DNA from: Bacillus bingmayongensis
Lineage (GTDB): Bacteria; Bacillota; Bacilli; Bacillales; Bacillaceae_G
Assembly (NCBI RefSeq): GCF_000299035.1
Contig: NZ_AKCS01000005.1
Coordinates: forward strand, 434,001 to 498,000
Length of the DNA: 64,000 nt
Direction of reading: 5' to 3'
Under the pieces are notes generated by a model, which saw only the letters and a program-made list of their open reading frames with translations, was not told where the DNA came from and did not search any database. Each line of letters begins with the position of its first letter. Position 1 is the first letter of the stretch. Made by a program: the position numbers and the translations under genes. This document shows positions 8,804 through 18,258 of the stretch, in pieces.

Positions 8804-10000
8804 CTATGGTAAAAATACAATCCAGCCTATTACGATTAATAAGAAGATCCCAATGATGATAGCTGGTAATAAATAAAACTGTGCGAGTATAACTGTTCCG
8901 TAAATGAAAACAGCCGGAATAAACAAGCACATTTCTGCCTTTCCTTTTAACAATAATAGCTTCCCTTGCTCACAATATAATTGAAGAAACATTTTTTTAG
9001 CAAATTCATTCCATTGATCACCTGAATAACGTGCAATTGCAACACAGGCAAAAACAATAATAATAAGTGCAATCCACCAAGGCGTTATTTTCACAGATGC
9101 TGCACTCATAAAAATAATTTTAATATAAAACCCCAGAGAAGCCCCTGATCGAAAATATTCCTTTAAAAATGATTCAATAATACGCGAATCAGATTTTTTC
9201 CCCATTATATGCTTCGAACGTGGAAACAACCATGGTTTCGAGCTATTACTTGGCTTCGTTGTTTGACCACTGAATTGCATGATTTCCATCGTCCAGCGCA
9301 TTCCTTCTTCCTTTTCTTTTTCAACTTCCTTAAAAAAGAAACGTTGATAGTTCATCTTTTGTTTTATCAAAATTACACTAATTCCAATCAATACAATGAT
9401 AAATAGTATTGCATATACTGGATGTTGAAAACCTAAAAACACACCACTTGCCATACAAATAAAACTCATAAAAAATACGATAATCTTTACAATCCATAAT
9501 ATCCAGCGCTTGCCTCCACGTACATCCATATACCTTATTAATAGTGATAACATAAATCGAAAAACGGTAAAGAACAGCCAAAATAATATGACTTGTAAAA
9601 GAGATGCATCCATACTCTTAACCAATATAGGTAACATAATGAGCGTTACAATAATATTTGTTATACTTATTCTAATACATGTATATAACATGCCGTATTT
9701 CATTAACTTTTGCATATGAACTGGATGTTGAATTAAAAATAGGCTATCCGCTTGCTCCAAAAACGAACGCATTCCTCTTGAATATGTAACAAAGGAAAAC
9801 ACAAACAAACCTATTAAAAAATAAGCAGGTTCTTCTGCAGATAATTCTCGCGTCCATAATGAACGATAATAAATTCCACTAAATATAAACGCTGGAATGA
9901 TAATATAGAGAGCTACCGTCCAATCCGTAACAGAGCGAATCGATTTCCATTTCCTCTGCAATTCATGATGTAACCTTTTATAAAATTGTTGTTTCATCAT
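8804..10000 (-). CDS. ABC transporter permease, EcsB-like
   Basis: The 398-residue membrane protein has about ten hydrophobic segments grouped in two blocks (residues 30-200 and 290-398) separated by a cytoplasmic loop with charged residues, as in EcsB-type exporter permeases. It overlaps the upstream ATPase gene by 23 bases, so the two are translationally coupled and form one transporter. Exporters of this kind act at the membrane in peptide or protein secretion, but the cargo here is unknown. The start Met-Met at 10000 follows a GCGGGAA sequence inside the ATPase gene. Confidence 0.8.
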   Translation of the reverse strand: MMKQQFYKRLHHELQRKWKSIRSVTDWTVALYIIIPAFIFSGIYYRSLWTRELSAEEPAYFLIGLFVFSFVTYSRGMRSFLEQADSLFLIQHPVHMQKLMKYGMLYTCIRISITNIIVTLIMLPILVKSMDASLLQVILFWLFFTVFRFMLSLLIRYMDVRGGKRWILWIVKIIVFFMSFICMASGVFLGFQHPVYAILFIIVLIGISVILIKQKMNYQRFFFKEVEKEKEEGMRWTMEIMQFSGQTTKPSNSSKPWLFPRSKHIMGKKSDSRIIESFLKEYFRSGASLGFYIKIIFMSAASVKITPWWIALIIIVFACVAIARYSGDQWNEFAKKMFLQLYCEQGKLLLLKGKAEMCLFIPAVFIYGTVILAQFYLLPAIIIGIFLLIVIGWIVFLP

Positions 10001-10703
10001 GTTGTTCCCGCCTTACGATTGCATCAAAACAATCTAATAATGGACTGTCTGGCATTTCCGCTAGTGATTGAATCGCTTGTAGATTTCCATCCGCTAATAA
10101 TGTGCCTTGTGAAATAAGTAAAAATCGTTCACATATTCTTTCCGCTGTATCTAGTACATGGGTACAAAGTAAAATCCCAGCCCCACGCTCTTTCTCTTTA
10201 TATAAGAAGTTTAAAAATTCTCGTGTTGCTACTGGATCTAATCCAATAAACGGTTCATCGATAATATAGAAATCTGGCTCTGTTAAAAATGCCAAAATTA
10301 ACATGGACTTTTGTTTCATCCCTTTTGAAAACTTCGATAAGTATTCATGCTTATGCTTTTCCATTCGAAATATATGTAATAACTCCCGTGCGTGTTCCTC
10401 CCAACTCCCTGCTTCACATCCACGTGCAGCCATTAACAATTCAATATGTTCCCATAGTGTTAAATAATCATAATATGTTGGTTGTTCTGGCACATATGCA
10501 TACGGATTCTTTTTTTCACCAAACGAAATGTCACCATCTATATTTGCAAGCAAGCCAAGCATTGATTTAATTGTCGTACTTTTCCCGGCACCATTTGCAC
10601 CAATAAGAGCAACCAATTCACCTTTTTCAATTGAAAATGCTATATCATGGATTGTTTTTTCTCCTGTTTCATAACCCGCTGAGCGAATTTCAACTTGTAA
10701 CAA
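9978..10703 (-). CDS. ABC transporter ATP-binding protein, EcsA-like
   Basis: The 241-residue ATPase carries Walker A (GANGAGKST, about residues 36-44), the signature SKFSKGMKQK (about 130), Walker B (FYIIDEPFIGLDP) and the switch histidine (CTHVLD). It energises the EcsB-like permease encoded by the overlapping downstream gene. The start is TTG at 10703 (MLQVEIRSAG), supported by GAAGGGAAG upstream. The complex resembles B. subtilis EcsAB, but the orthologue may be elsewhere in the genome, so no symbol is given. Confidence 0.88.
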   Translation of the reverse strand: MLQVEIRSAGYETGEKTIHDIAFSIEKGELVALIGANGAGKSTTIKSMLGLLANIDGDISFGEKKNPYAYVPEQPTYYDYLTLWEHIELLMAARGCEAGSWEEHARELLHIFRMEKHKHEYLSKFSKGMKQKSMLILAFLTEPDFYIIDEPFIGLDPVATREFLNFLYKEKERGAGILLCTHVLDTAERICERFLLISQGTLLADGNLQAIQSLAEMPDSPLLDCFDAIVRREQHDETTIL

Positions 10704-10882
10704 ATTACTTCCCTTCTTTCCACTTACAGTAAACTTCAGGAAAATTATAACATGTTTTCTATTAAAATGTTATTCTTTATATCTAATTTATTAAATATTG
10801 ATTTTACCAGCAGGAAAAAAAACTTTTTGACAGAATATTTAAAGTTTGAAGTTATTAATTTATTACATATGGAGATGGTTAT

Positions 10883-11314
10883 ATGACATTTCACATTCGA
10901 AAAGCGACTGTGAATGATATAGAAGCACTATGTTCACTAACAAAAGAACTAAAGGGTTCCTCTATTTCTCATGAAGATATGGAAAATCGTTTGCAATTTG
11001 TTGAAATGAGTCCGTTTGATTTCCTATATGTTTACGAAGAAGATAATCATATATATGGGTTTCTCGGATTCCGTATACGAGAGAACTTAGAAGATGTGAC
11101 ACGATATGGGGAAATTTCAATTATTAGTGTTGATTCCACAGCACGCAGAAAAGGAATCGGACAAATTTTAATGGATTATGCTGAGCAATTAGCAAAAAAA
11201 CATAATTGTATTGGAACATGGCTTGTGAGTGGTACACAAAGAAAAGAAGCTCATCCGTTCTATAAAAAATTAGGATACGAAGTAAATGGATATCGATTTG
11301 TTAAATATTTTTAA
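10883..11314 (+). CDS. GNAT-family N-acetyltransferase
   Basis: The 143-residue protein is a complete single GNAT domain. The acetyl-CoA pyrophosphate-binding loop is ARRKGIGQILMDYAEQLAKK near residues 92-111, and a C-terminal aromatic strand (HPFYKKLGYEVNGYRF) is present. Acetyl transfer from acetyl-CoA to an amine is expected, but the substrate cannot be inferred. GGAGATGGTTAT precedes the ATG. It is followed 27 bp later by a HAD phosphatase gene on the same strand and probably shares its transcript. Confidence 0.85.
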   Translation: MTFHIRKATVNDIEALCSLTKELKGSSISHEDMENRLQFVEMSPFDFLYVYEEDNHIYGFLGFRIRENLEDVTRYGEISIISVDSTARRKGIGQILMDYAEQLAKKHNCIGTWLVSGTQRKEAHPFYKKLGYEVNGYRFVKYF

Positions 11315-11341
11315 TCTATTAAGAGGAAGGAACTTATTATT

Positions 11342-11866
11342 ATGACAAACATTCAAGCAATCTTTATCGACCGTGATGGAACAATTGGCGGCGACACCAC
11401 TGTACATTACCCTGGTGAATTCACCTTATTTCCATTTACACAAAACTCCTTACACGCATTAAAAGAACAAAATATAAAACTATTTTCCTTTACAAATCAG
11501 CCTGGTATTGCCGATGGAAAAGCAACCGTAGATGACTTTAGCCAAGAGTTAGAAGCATTCGGTTTTGACGACGTTTATCTTTGTCCTCACAGACATGGAG
11601 ATGGATGCGAATGCCGAAAACCAAGTACAGGCATGCTCCTGCAAGCAGCAAAAAAATATAATCTTGATTTAACAAATTGTATTGTTATTGGTGATCGCTG
11701 GACTGACATCGTTGCAGGTACAAGCGTTAATGCAACAACAATATTAGTACAAACGGGTGCTGGATACGACGCCTTGCATACATATCGTGATAAATGGGCT
11801 CATATTGAACCAAGTTATATTGCAACAAATTTTGAAGATGCTACAAAATGGATATTGGAACGATGA
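11342..11866 (+). CDS. HAD-IIIA family phosphatase
   Basis: The 174-residue product starts with HAD motif I (FIDRDGTIGG). It has motif II in FSFTNQPG, a Cys/His zinc-binding loop (CPHRHGDGCECRKP) and motif III (VIGDRWTDIVAG). The zinc loop and length match the histidinol-phosphate/GmhB-type branch that dephosphorylates small sugar or amino-acid phosphates. The true substrate is unknown. GAGGAAGGAAC lies upstream of the ATG. It is the second gene of a pair with the acetyltransferase and ends before a terminator. Confidence 0.85.
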   Translation: MTNIQAIFIDRDGTIGGDTTVHYPGEFTLFPFTQNSLHALKEQNIKLFSFTNQPGIADGKATVDDFSQELEAFGFDDVYLCPHRHGDGCECRKPSTGMLLQAAKKYNLDLTNCIVIGDRWTDIVAGTSVNATTILVQTGAGYDALHTYRDKWAHIEPSYIATNFEDATKWILER

Positions 11867-11907
11867 ATGCCCACTTGTTGATTTGAAATGAAGTCACGAT
11901 ATTCTCC

Positions 11908-11942
11908 CCCTTTAGATATAATTTCAAAAGGGGATTTTTTAT
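11908..11942 (+). terminator. Terminator of the acetyltransferase-phosphatase pair
   Basis: The stem TCCCCCTTT / AAAAGGGGA is followed by a T run. The remaining ~160 bases up to 12100 show no recognisable feature. Confidence 0.8.
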
Positions 11943-12102
11943 ATTTAAAAGAAAAATATTAAAGAGTATTACAGCGCAGGAACAGTTTGTTTAACAAGGA
12001 AAGCGATACTACAAAAATTCATGTGAAAAATATAATATACCTTGAACTCTCCACAACTTAAGAGCCTTACAAAATGTTTGAAATTGCAATGTTCTTAATA
12101 TA

Positions 12103-12138
12103 AAAGCTCAACATACGAATCTCGTACGTTGAGCTTCT
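12103..12138 (-). terminator. Terminator of the trmO-acetyltransferase operon
   Basis: The stem AAGCTCAAC..TACGA / TCGTA..GTTGAGCTT lies 16 bases past the GNAT stop on the minus strand. Confidence 0.8.
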
Positions 12139-12153
12139 AATATGTATTCATTT

Positions 12154-12594
12154 TTAAAAAGTTAACTCATAATGAAAATAACGATTATCTCTCAAATATC
12201 CATTCTCCGCATATAATCGTTGCGCTGAAATATTATCAATTTCCGTTTGTAACTTCAAACCTTTTGCACCATTTTCTAATGCAAAAGTTCTAGCTGCTTC
12301 TAACAATTTCTTTCCAGTACCTGCCCCACGTTTATTAGCTTGTACAAATAAATCATTTAAAATCCATAATTCCTTCATCGAAACAGATGAAAAAGAGGGA
12401 TATAATTGCGTAAATCCAAGATATTCTCCATCTTCAACAGCTACAAAAATGACAGATTCATTTCTCTCGATACGATTACGCAAAAATGTTTTTGCTTCTT
12501 CTACATTCGATTCTTGCTTATAAAATACACGATAATTGTTAAATACTTCTGCTAATCCATCTAAATCTGCAATTGTTGCTTCATAAATTTTCAT
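12154..12594 (-). CDS. GNAT-family N-acetyltransferase
   Basis: The 146-residue GNAT domain protein carries the acetyl-CoA loop RGAGTGKKLLEAA and the C-terminal pattern LKLQTEIDNISAQRLYAENG. The start was placed at ATG 12594 (MKIYEATIADL) because GGAAAGGGAGCGGAAC is directly upstream. The longer frame to 12642 lies inside the preceding gene. The ATG overlaps the TGA of the TrmO-like gene (ATGA), so the two are translationally coupled. The substrate is unknown. Confidence 0.85.
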   Translation of the reverse strand: MKIYEATIADLDGLAEVFNNYRVFYKQESNVEEAKTFLRNRIERNESVIFVAVEDGEYLGFTQLYPSFSSVSMKELWILNDLFVQANKRGAGTGKKLLEAARTFALENGAKGLKLQTEIDNISAQRLYAENGYLRDNRYFHYELTF

Positions 12595-13064
12595 TTTGTT
12601 CCGCTCCCTTTCCAATACTCTTTCATAAGATCCGTTACCCATTCAGGTTGTGTAATATCTTCATTTGGTAAAAATTCTTTCATAACAGGCTTTATATCCA
12701 ATATAGGAGTACCATCAATTGCATCTAACCCTTTAACTACAATTGATTTCCCTTCTCTCCTTACAACTTTTGCAATTGTCGCTCCCAATCGATTTGGGCG
12801 ATTTTTCCCTCGCTGTGCAAAAATACCTACTTTCGGATATTCCTTATTATTTCGTGGATGTCTAGCCGAATATTGAATCTGTTCATCTGTCACTTTATGA
12901 AAATAAAAGATTACTTCAATATACGAAAAACTTTCAATGCCTTGTATGCTCTCTTCTGCATATGAATCTGTTAATGTAATAAGAGATTGTACATCTCCCC
13001 ATTCATCATCCATTATCATTTTTCTTTCATTATGTACAAAAGCAATTGGCTGAAGTGAAAACAT
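12591..13064 (-). CDS. trmO: tRNA (adenine(37)-N6)-methyltransferase TrmO-like protein
   Basis: The 157-residue protein is a single beta-barrel UPF0066/TrmO domain, which methylates N6-threonylcarbamoyladenosine at tRNA position 37 using SAM. Diagnostic segments are ARHPRNN, VGIFAQRGKNRPNRLGATI and the C-terminal GLDAIDGTPILDIKP. E. coli TrmO has an extra C-terminal domain that is absent here, as in many Firmicutes. The start at 13064 has AAAAGGGGGAGTATGG upstream. It is the first gene of a two-gene operon with the acetyltransferase. Confidence 0.85.
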   Translation of the reverse strand: MFSLQPIAFVHNERKMIMDDEWGDVQSLITLTDSYAEESIQGIESFSYIEVIFYFHKVTDEQIQYSARHPRNNKEYPKVGIFAQRGKNRPNRLGATIAKVVRREGKSIVVKGLDAIDGTPILDIKPVMKEFLPNEDITQPEWVTDLMKEYWKGSGTK

Positions 13065-13162
13065 CCATACTCCCCCTTTTTGTAACCACTTACATTATAA
13101 AATATTTTCTGAATGTTTTCCATCTATACAGTTGCATTAGTTTACATAATAAAGTTATGCTG

Positions 13163-13879
13163 TTAATTTTTATTCTCTTGCACTGCATTCAAATACCTGC
13201 CTAAAGAGATGTTCACAGCTTCAACTGCATGTATAAAAGTTGTATCAAATAAAGGAACTTGAGAATCTTCCTGTTTTACTAATAGCCCTATTTCCGTACA
13301 GCCTAATATAATTCCTTCTGCTCCGTTTTGTACTAAGCGATTTATTATTTCTTTATAGGAATCTCTTGATACTTGATTAATTTCTCCTAAACATAATTCA
13401 TTATATATGATCCCATTTATCAGTTCCCTATCTGCTTCATTTGGTACAATTATTTTTATTCCATTCTGTTCTATTCGAGATTTGTAAAAATCCTGTTCTA
13501 TTGTATATTTCGTTCCAAGTAAACCAACTGATCGAATTCCATGTTTTTTTATTTCTATAGCTGTTGCATCCGCAATATGCAAAATAGGGATACTCACCTT
13601 CTCTTTAATATTACTAATAACTTTATGCATTGTATTCGTGCAAATAACAATGAAGTCCGCTCCAGCTTTCTCAAGAGAATATGCAGCTTCTCCTAATACT
13701 TCCCCCGCCTTTTCCCAATCACCTTCAGATTGATAATATTCGATCTCTGCAAAGTCAACGCTGTATAAAAGACATTTTGCTGAATGTAATCCTCCTAATC
13801 TCTTTTTTACTTGTTCATTTATTATCCGATAATATTCAGCCGATGACTCCCAGCTCATCCCACCGATAAGGCCTATCAT
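13163..13879 (-). CDS. Aspartate/glutamate racemase family protein
   Basis: The 238-residue protein has the two-cysteine architecture of PLP-independent Asp/Glu racemases: IVICTNTMHK near residue 80 and ILGCTEIGLL near residue 190. The N-terminus, MIGLIGGMSWESSAEYY, is the usual family start. ATG 13879 was chosen because AGGAGG lies six bases upstream; the frame is open to 13906. It probably interconverts L- and D-aspartate or -glutamate for the cell wall or for catabolism. It is monocistronic. Confidence 0.87.
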   Translation of the reverse strand: MIGLIGGMSWESSAEYYRIINEQVKKRLGGLHSAKCLLYSVDFAEIEYYQSEGDWEKAGEVLGEAAYSLEKAGADFIVICTNTMHKVISNIKEKVSIPILHIADATAIEIKKHGIRSVGLLGTKYTIEQDFYKSRIEQNGIKIIVPNEADRELINGIIYNELCLGEINQVSRDSYKEIINRLVQNGAEGIILGCTEIGLLVKQEDSQVPLFDTTFIHAVEAVNISLGRYLNAVQENKN

Positions 13880-13958
13880 TTGCATCCTCCTCATCATCCC
13901 CTTCATTTTCTCATTTAAAATTCACATAAAACTATCTTATTATGTAATTTTAACATAA

Positions 13959-13997
13959 CAAAAAGGACATTTGTTAAACAAACAAATATCCTTTTTA
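13959..13997 (-). terminator. Terminator of the downstream GntP permease
   Basis: The long stem AAAAAGGA.ATTTGTT / AACAAAT.TCCTTTTT lies seven bases past the permease stop. It may also serve the converging direction. Confidence 0.8.
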
Positions 13998-14003
13998 TGT
14001 CTG

Positions 14004-15443
14004 CTATACAATTCCAGTTAAACTATAAACCCCAATCACCACAAAAACAGCCAATGTTTTAATAATAGTAATCGCAAAAATATCACGATACGATTGTTTA
14101 TGTGTTAAACCTGTTACAGCTAATAAAGTAATAACCGCACCATTATGAGGTAATGTATCCATTCCTCCTGATGCCATTGAAATTACTCTATGCATGACTT
14201 CAAATGGAATATTATGTTGCTCTGCTGCCGCAATATATTTCTCTGACATCGCACTTAAGGCAATACCCATTCCTCCTGATGCTGATCCAGTAATTCCTGC
14301 AAGGACGTTTGTAGTCACTGCCCCATTAACAAGCGGATTCGTAAATGTTGTAGAAATGCTGTCTCGAATAACACCAAAACCAGGTAATGCTGCTATAACT
14401 CCTCCAAAACCATATTCGGCTCCAGTATTCATAGCTGCAAGCAATGCACCTCCAATACTTGCATTTAAACCAGCTTGAAATCCTGTAAATAGACGTTTCC
14501 AATTTAAAATAATCGTTGTAATAATCCCAATCAACAGTGCCAGTTCTACAGACCATACTCCTAGTACACCCGAAAGTTCTACTTTACCAAACGTATTTAA
14601 TCCAATTGTTGAAAAATCAAATCCCTTCGGATACCATGTCGGAATCGCTACTGTAAAAACTTTATTCATTATCCCTACTAAAATAAGTGGTACAAATGCA
14701 AGCACTTGGCGAAGTGGTGTAATTTCAGGAGCTTGAATAGCTGATTTTACATTTTGTTCTGTTTCTGTTGTGGCAGCCATTTCAGGATTTTCATCTCCAA
14801 ATTCATAATATCCTTCTCCACTTTCCTCTGCCTTTTTTCGTCTTCTTTCTAAATACAACATACCAACAAGGAATACAAAGATTGCTCCGATAATCCCAAG
14901 AAATGGTGCTGCATAAATATCTGTTTTAAAAAACGTGGTCGGAATAACGTTTTGAATTTGCGGTGTTCCTGGAAGAGCATCCATTGTAAACGTAATCGCA
15001 CCAAGAGCAATCGTTCCAGGTATTAATCGTTTTGGGATATTCGCCTCTCGAAATAAATTAGCTGCAAATGGATATACCGCAAAAGCAACTACAAACAAAC
15101 TAACACCACTATAAGTTAATATAGCTCCCATTAGGACAATTGCTAACATGGAACGTTTGACACCAACTAGCTGAATAATTGTCTTTGCAATAGACTCCGC
15201 AATCCCTGACATTTCTACTACCTTACCGAAAATTGCTCCGAGTAAGAAAACAGGAAAATATAATTTAATAAATCCAACCATCTTTTCCATAAAAATATTA
15301 GAGAAAAACGGCAATACGTGACTTGGTTCTGTTAATAAAACAGCAAATAACGCACAAATTGGAGCGAATAAAATAACCGAAAAACCACGATACGCAACAA
15401 ACATAAGCATGCAAAGAGCTAATAAAATAATTACTAATTCCAT
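14004..15443 (-). CDS. GntP-family permease, copy 1
   Basis: The ~479-residue polytopic membrane protein has at least twelve hydrophobic segments and the GntP-type repeats GAIFGKVVEMSGIAESIAK and SASGGMGIALSAM. GntP proteins import gluconate or related hydroxy acids with protons. The start at ATG 15443 follows AAAAGGGGGCAGGAG; the frame is open to 15461. A second, closely related permease lies on the other side of the alcohol dehydrogenase gene. The charged, glutamate-rich cytoplasmic loop (residues about 205-235) is where the two copies differ most. Confidence 0.88.
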   Translation of the reverse strand: MELVIILLALCMLMFVAYRGFSVILFAPICALFAVLLTEPSHVLPFFSNIFMEKMVGFIKLYFPVFLLGAIFGKVVEMSGIAESIAKTIIQLVGVKRSMLAIVLMGAILTYSGVSLFVVAFAVYPFAANLFREANIPKRLIPGTIALGAITFTMDALPGTPQIQNVIPTTFFKTDIYAAPFLGIIGAIFVFLVGMLYLERRRKKAEESGEGYYEFGDENPEMAATTETEQNVKSAIQAPEITPLRQVLAFVPLILVGIMNKVFTVAIPTWYPKGFDFSTIGLNTFGKVELSGVLGVWSVELALLIGIITTIILNWKRLFTGFQAGLNASIGGALLAAMNTGAEYGFGGVIAALPGFGVIRDSISTTFTNPLVNGAVTTNVLAGITGSASGGMGIALSAMSEKYIAAAEQHNIPFEVMHRVISMASGGMDTLPHNGAVITLLAVTGLTHKQSYRDIFAITIIKTLAVFVVIGVYSLTGIV

Positions 15444-15495
15444 CTCCTGCCCCCTTTTCATTTCCGTGGAAATATTTGAAGAAAATTCTGAAATT

Positions 15496-16701
15496 TTATA
15501 AAGTAATTATAGAAGTCTCATATTGATAATCAAAACATATACGATATAATTTTTTCACTTCATGATAAGATGGAATGCGCGGGTTATTGCTTGGACTTCC
15601 ACTAGCAAGTGCATCTTTCGCCATTTTTGGAAGTGCATTTTCAAATTCAATCTGATCAATTCCATACTCCCTCAGATTAGGAATTTGAAGGGCGGAACAA
15701 AGTTGCTTTATTTCAAAAATCGCCTGATTGGCAACCTCTTCATCAGGAAGTGAATATAAATCTGGATTGATGTGCCGTCCGATATCTGCAAGTCGCTTGA
15801 CTGAACAAACCTTTGTGAAATCTAAAACAGCTGGTAATAACATTGCATTAGATATGCCATGAGGCACATGAAATAGCGCTCCAATCGGACGAGACATTCC
15901 ATGAACTAATGTAACCGATGCGTTTGAAAAGGCGATACCAGCTTGTAAAGAGGCAATCATCATCGCTTCTCTCGCTTCCATATTATCTCCATCTTCATAA
16001 GCAATACGTAAATATTTCATAATACTTCTTATCGCTGAAAGTGCTAGTACATCAGTAAGAGGCTGTGAAAATCTAGAAATATAAGCTTCAATTGCATGAC
16101 ATAATGCATCTATTCCTGTTGCAGCAGTAATATGAGGTGGTACAGAACGTGTCAATACAGGGTCAATAATTGCTATTTGCGGGGTAAAGCTTGGGTCCTT
16201 AATCATCATTTTTACATCTGTTTTTTTATTTGTAATAACAGCAACACTTGTCACTTCCGATCCGGTACCAGATGTTGTTGGAATTGCAATGAGCGGTAAT
16301 GGTTGCTTTTCTATTTCCATATGATTTTGGACATAATCTTCAATCTCTCCACCATTTGTAAACAGCACTGCTACAGCTTTCGCCGCATCAATACAACTTC
16401 CCCCACCAAGTCCAATAATAAAATCACATTTTGACTCTGCGCATATCGTTAGCGCTTCCAAAACATGAATATTTGTTGGTTCCGCATTTACATTTTCATA
16501 AGTAATAACATCTATTTTTTTTGCTTTTAGTAGTTTCACACACGCATCGATATAGCCAAGCTTTTTCATAATAGAATCACTGATAATAAAAGCTCTTTTT
16601 CCTAATTTTATTGCTTGTTCCCCTAATTTATCAAGTGAACTTCTCCCATACAAAACATTCTTTGGCATACGAAATTCCGCGATCTCTTGCAAGTAACCCA
16701 C
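15496..16701 (-). CDS. Iron-containing alcohol dehydrogenase
   Basis: The 401-residue enzyme belongs to the Fe-dependent group III ADH family, which oxidises alcohols or hydroxy acids with NAD(P). It shows the nucleotide-binding GGGSCIDAAKA (about residue 95), TTSGTGSEVT, and the metal-binding histidines in GIDALCHAIEAY, VHGMSRPIGALFHVPHG and further on. The start is GTG 16701, or TTG nine bases later; both sit close to AAGGGGTGGG and cannot be separated by eye. Placement between two GntP permeases suggests it acts on a substrate these import, perhaps a short hydroxy acid. Confidence 0.88.
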   Translation of the reverse strand: MGYLQEIAEFRMPKNVLYGRSSLDKLGEQAIKLGKRAFIISDSIMKKLGYIDACVKLLKAKKIDVITYENVNAEPTNIHVLEALTICAESKCDFIIGLGGGSCIDAAKAVAVLFTNGGEIEDYVQNHMEIEKQPLPLIAIPTTSGTGSEVTSVAVITNKKTDVKMMIKDPSFTPQIAIIDPVLTRSVPPHITAATGIDALCHAIEAYISRFSQPLTDVLALSAIRSIMKYLRIAYEDGDNMEAREAMMIASLQAGIAFSNASVTLVHGMSRPIGALFHVPHGISNAMLLPAVLDFTKVCSVKRLADIGRHINPDLYSLPDEEVANQAIFEIKQLCSALQIPNLREYGIDQIEFENALPKMAKDALASGSPSNNPRIPSYHEVKKLYRICFDYQYETSIITL

Positions 16702-16809
16702 CCCTTCTTTCCCTACTAAATATTTTATAATGTGAAACTTCTATTGTATAAATTATCAAATTTAATATTCCACTTCGAATAATTATTTCCTCCCAGACTA
16801 ATAAATTTA

Positions 16810-18258
16810 TTAGTAGATTCCTGTAAATGTATAAAAGGCAATTACTAAAAATACAGCAACCGTTTTCAATATTGTCACCGCAAATATATCACGATACGAT
16901 TGTTTATGCGTTAATCCTGTCACAGTAAGGATTGTAATAATTGCTCCGTTATGTGGCAGTGTATCCATTCCTCCCGATGCCATTGAGACAATACGATGCA
17001 TAACTTCAAGTGGAATATTATATTGTTCAGCCGCCGCAATAAATTTATCCCCCATAGCACTTAAAACGATTCCCATGCCTCCTGAAGCTGAACCTGTAAT
17101 ACCAGCAAGAATATTCGTTGTCACCGCTCCATTCACGAGTGGATTCGTAAATGTTGCAGAAATACTATCTCGCATAATCGCAAAACCTGGAAGTGCTGCA
17201 ATCACACCACCAAAGCCGAATTCTGCTCCTGTATTCATTGTTGCAAGCAAAGCTCCTCCAATACTCGTATTCAATCCTGCTTGGAATCCTGTCACAACAC
17301 GCTTCCAATATAATAAAAAGGTCGCTATAATTCCAATGATGAGTGCTAATTCTACCGACCATATACCAAGTACTGCACTTAACTCTACCTTACCAAATGC
17401 TTTCATTCCAATTGAAGAAAAATCAAAACCATTTGGATACCACTTCGGTATAGTCATCGTAAAAACTTTATTCATAACCCCCACTAAAATAAGAGGTATA
17501 AATGCAACCACTTGCTGTACTCTTGAAATTTCAATACTTTGTAGAGTAGTATGATTCTTTTGCTCTAACTCTAAGGATGCTGCCATTTCAGAATTTCCAT
17601 CTTCAAAACCAAAATATCCTTCTCCAGCTGCTTTTGCCTTCTTACGCCGACTTTCTAAGTAAATTAATCCTAATGTTAAGACAAAAATAGCTCCTATAAT
17701 GCCCAGTATAGGTGCTGCATAAATATCTGTTTTAAAAAATGTTGTCGGGATTACATTTTGAATTTGCGGTGATCCTGGTAGTGCATCCATCGTAAACGTG
17801 ACAGCTCCAAGGACAATCGTGCCTGGTATTAAGCGTTTTGGAATATTCGCTTGACGAAACAATTTTGCAGCAAATGGATATACTGCAAACACAACAACAT
17901 AAACACTGACACCACTATAAGTTAAAACAGCCCCCATTAAAACGATAGCCAAAATTGTTCGTTTTTCACCGACCAACTCAATAATCGTTTTAGCAATTGA
18001 ATCCGCGATACCTGACATTTCTACTACTTTACCAAAAATCGCACCAAGTAAGAAAACTGGAAAATACAACTTAATAAAGCCTACCATTTTCTCCATAAAA
18101 ATATTTGAAAAGAAAGGTAGCACAAAACTAGGTTCTGTTAAAAATACTGCAAACAAAGCAAAAATTGGTGCAAATAAAATCACTGAAAACCCTCTATAGG
18201 CAACAAACATAAGCAAACTAAGTGCTAATAAAATAATGACTAGCTCCAATTCTCTCAC
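16810..18258 (-). CDS. GntP-family permease, copy 2
   Basis: The 482-residue paralogue of the permease at 14004-15443 can be aligned almost end to end with it, with long identical stretches. It has the same twelve-helix architecture and GntP motifs. The start is GTG 18258 after AAAGAAG, or TTG 18249 which aligns with the start of copy 1; the latter may be the true one. It heads a three-gene minus-strand cluster (permease, dehydrogenase, permease). A long hairpin upstream (18423-18473) separates it from the next locus. Confidence 0.86.
   Translation of the reverse strand: MRELELVIILLALSLLMFVAYRGFSVILFAPIFALFAVFLTEPSFVLPFFSNIFMEKMVGFIKLYFPVFLLGAIFGKVVEMSGIADSIAKTIIELVGEKRTILAIVLMGAVLTYSGVSVYVVVFAVYPFAAKLFRQANIPKRLIPGTIVLGAVTFTMDALPGSPQIQNVIPTTFFKTDIYAAPILGIIGAIFVLTLGLIYLESRRKKAKAAGEGYFGFEDGNSEMAASLELEQKNHTTLQSIEISRVQQVVAFIPLILVGVMNKVFTMTIPKWYPNGFDFSSIGMKAFGKVELSAVLGIWSVELALIIGIIATFLLYWKRVVTGFQAGLNTSIGGALLATMNTGAEFGFGGVIAALPGFAIMRDSISATFTNPLVNGAVTTNILAGITGSASGGMGIVLSAMGDKFIAAAEQYNIPLEVMHRIVSMASGGMDTLPHNGAIITILTVTGLTHKQSYRDIFAVTILKTVAVFLVIAFYTFTGIY

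Noticed and set aside
17075-17554. 159-residue open frame on the plus strand
   Set aside because: It is a shadow of the GntP permease copy 2; the same antisense pattern appears over copy 1 at 14194-14478.
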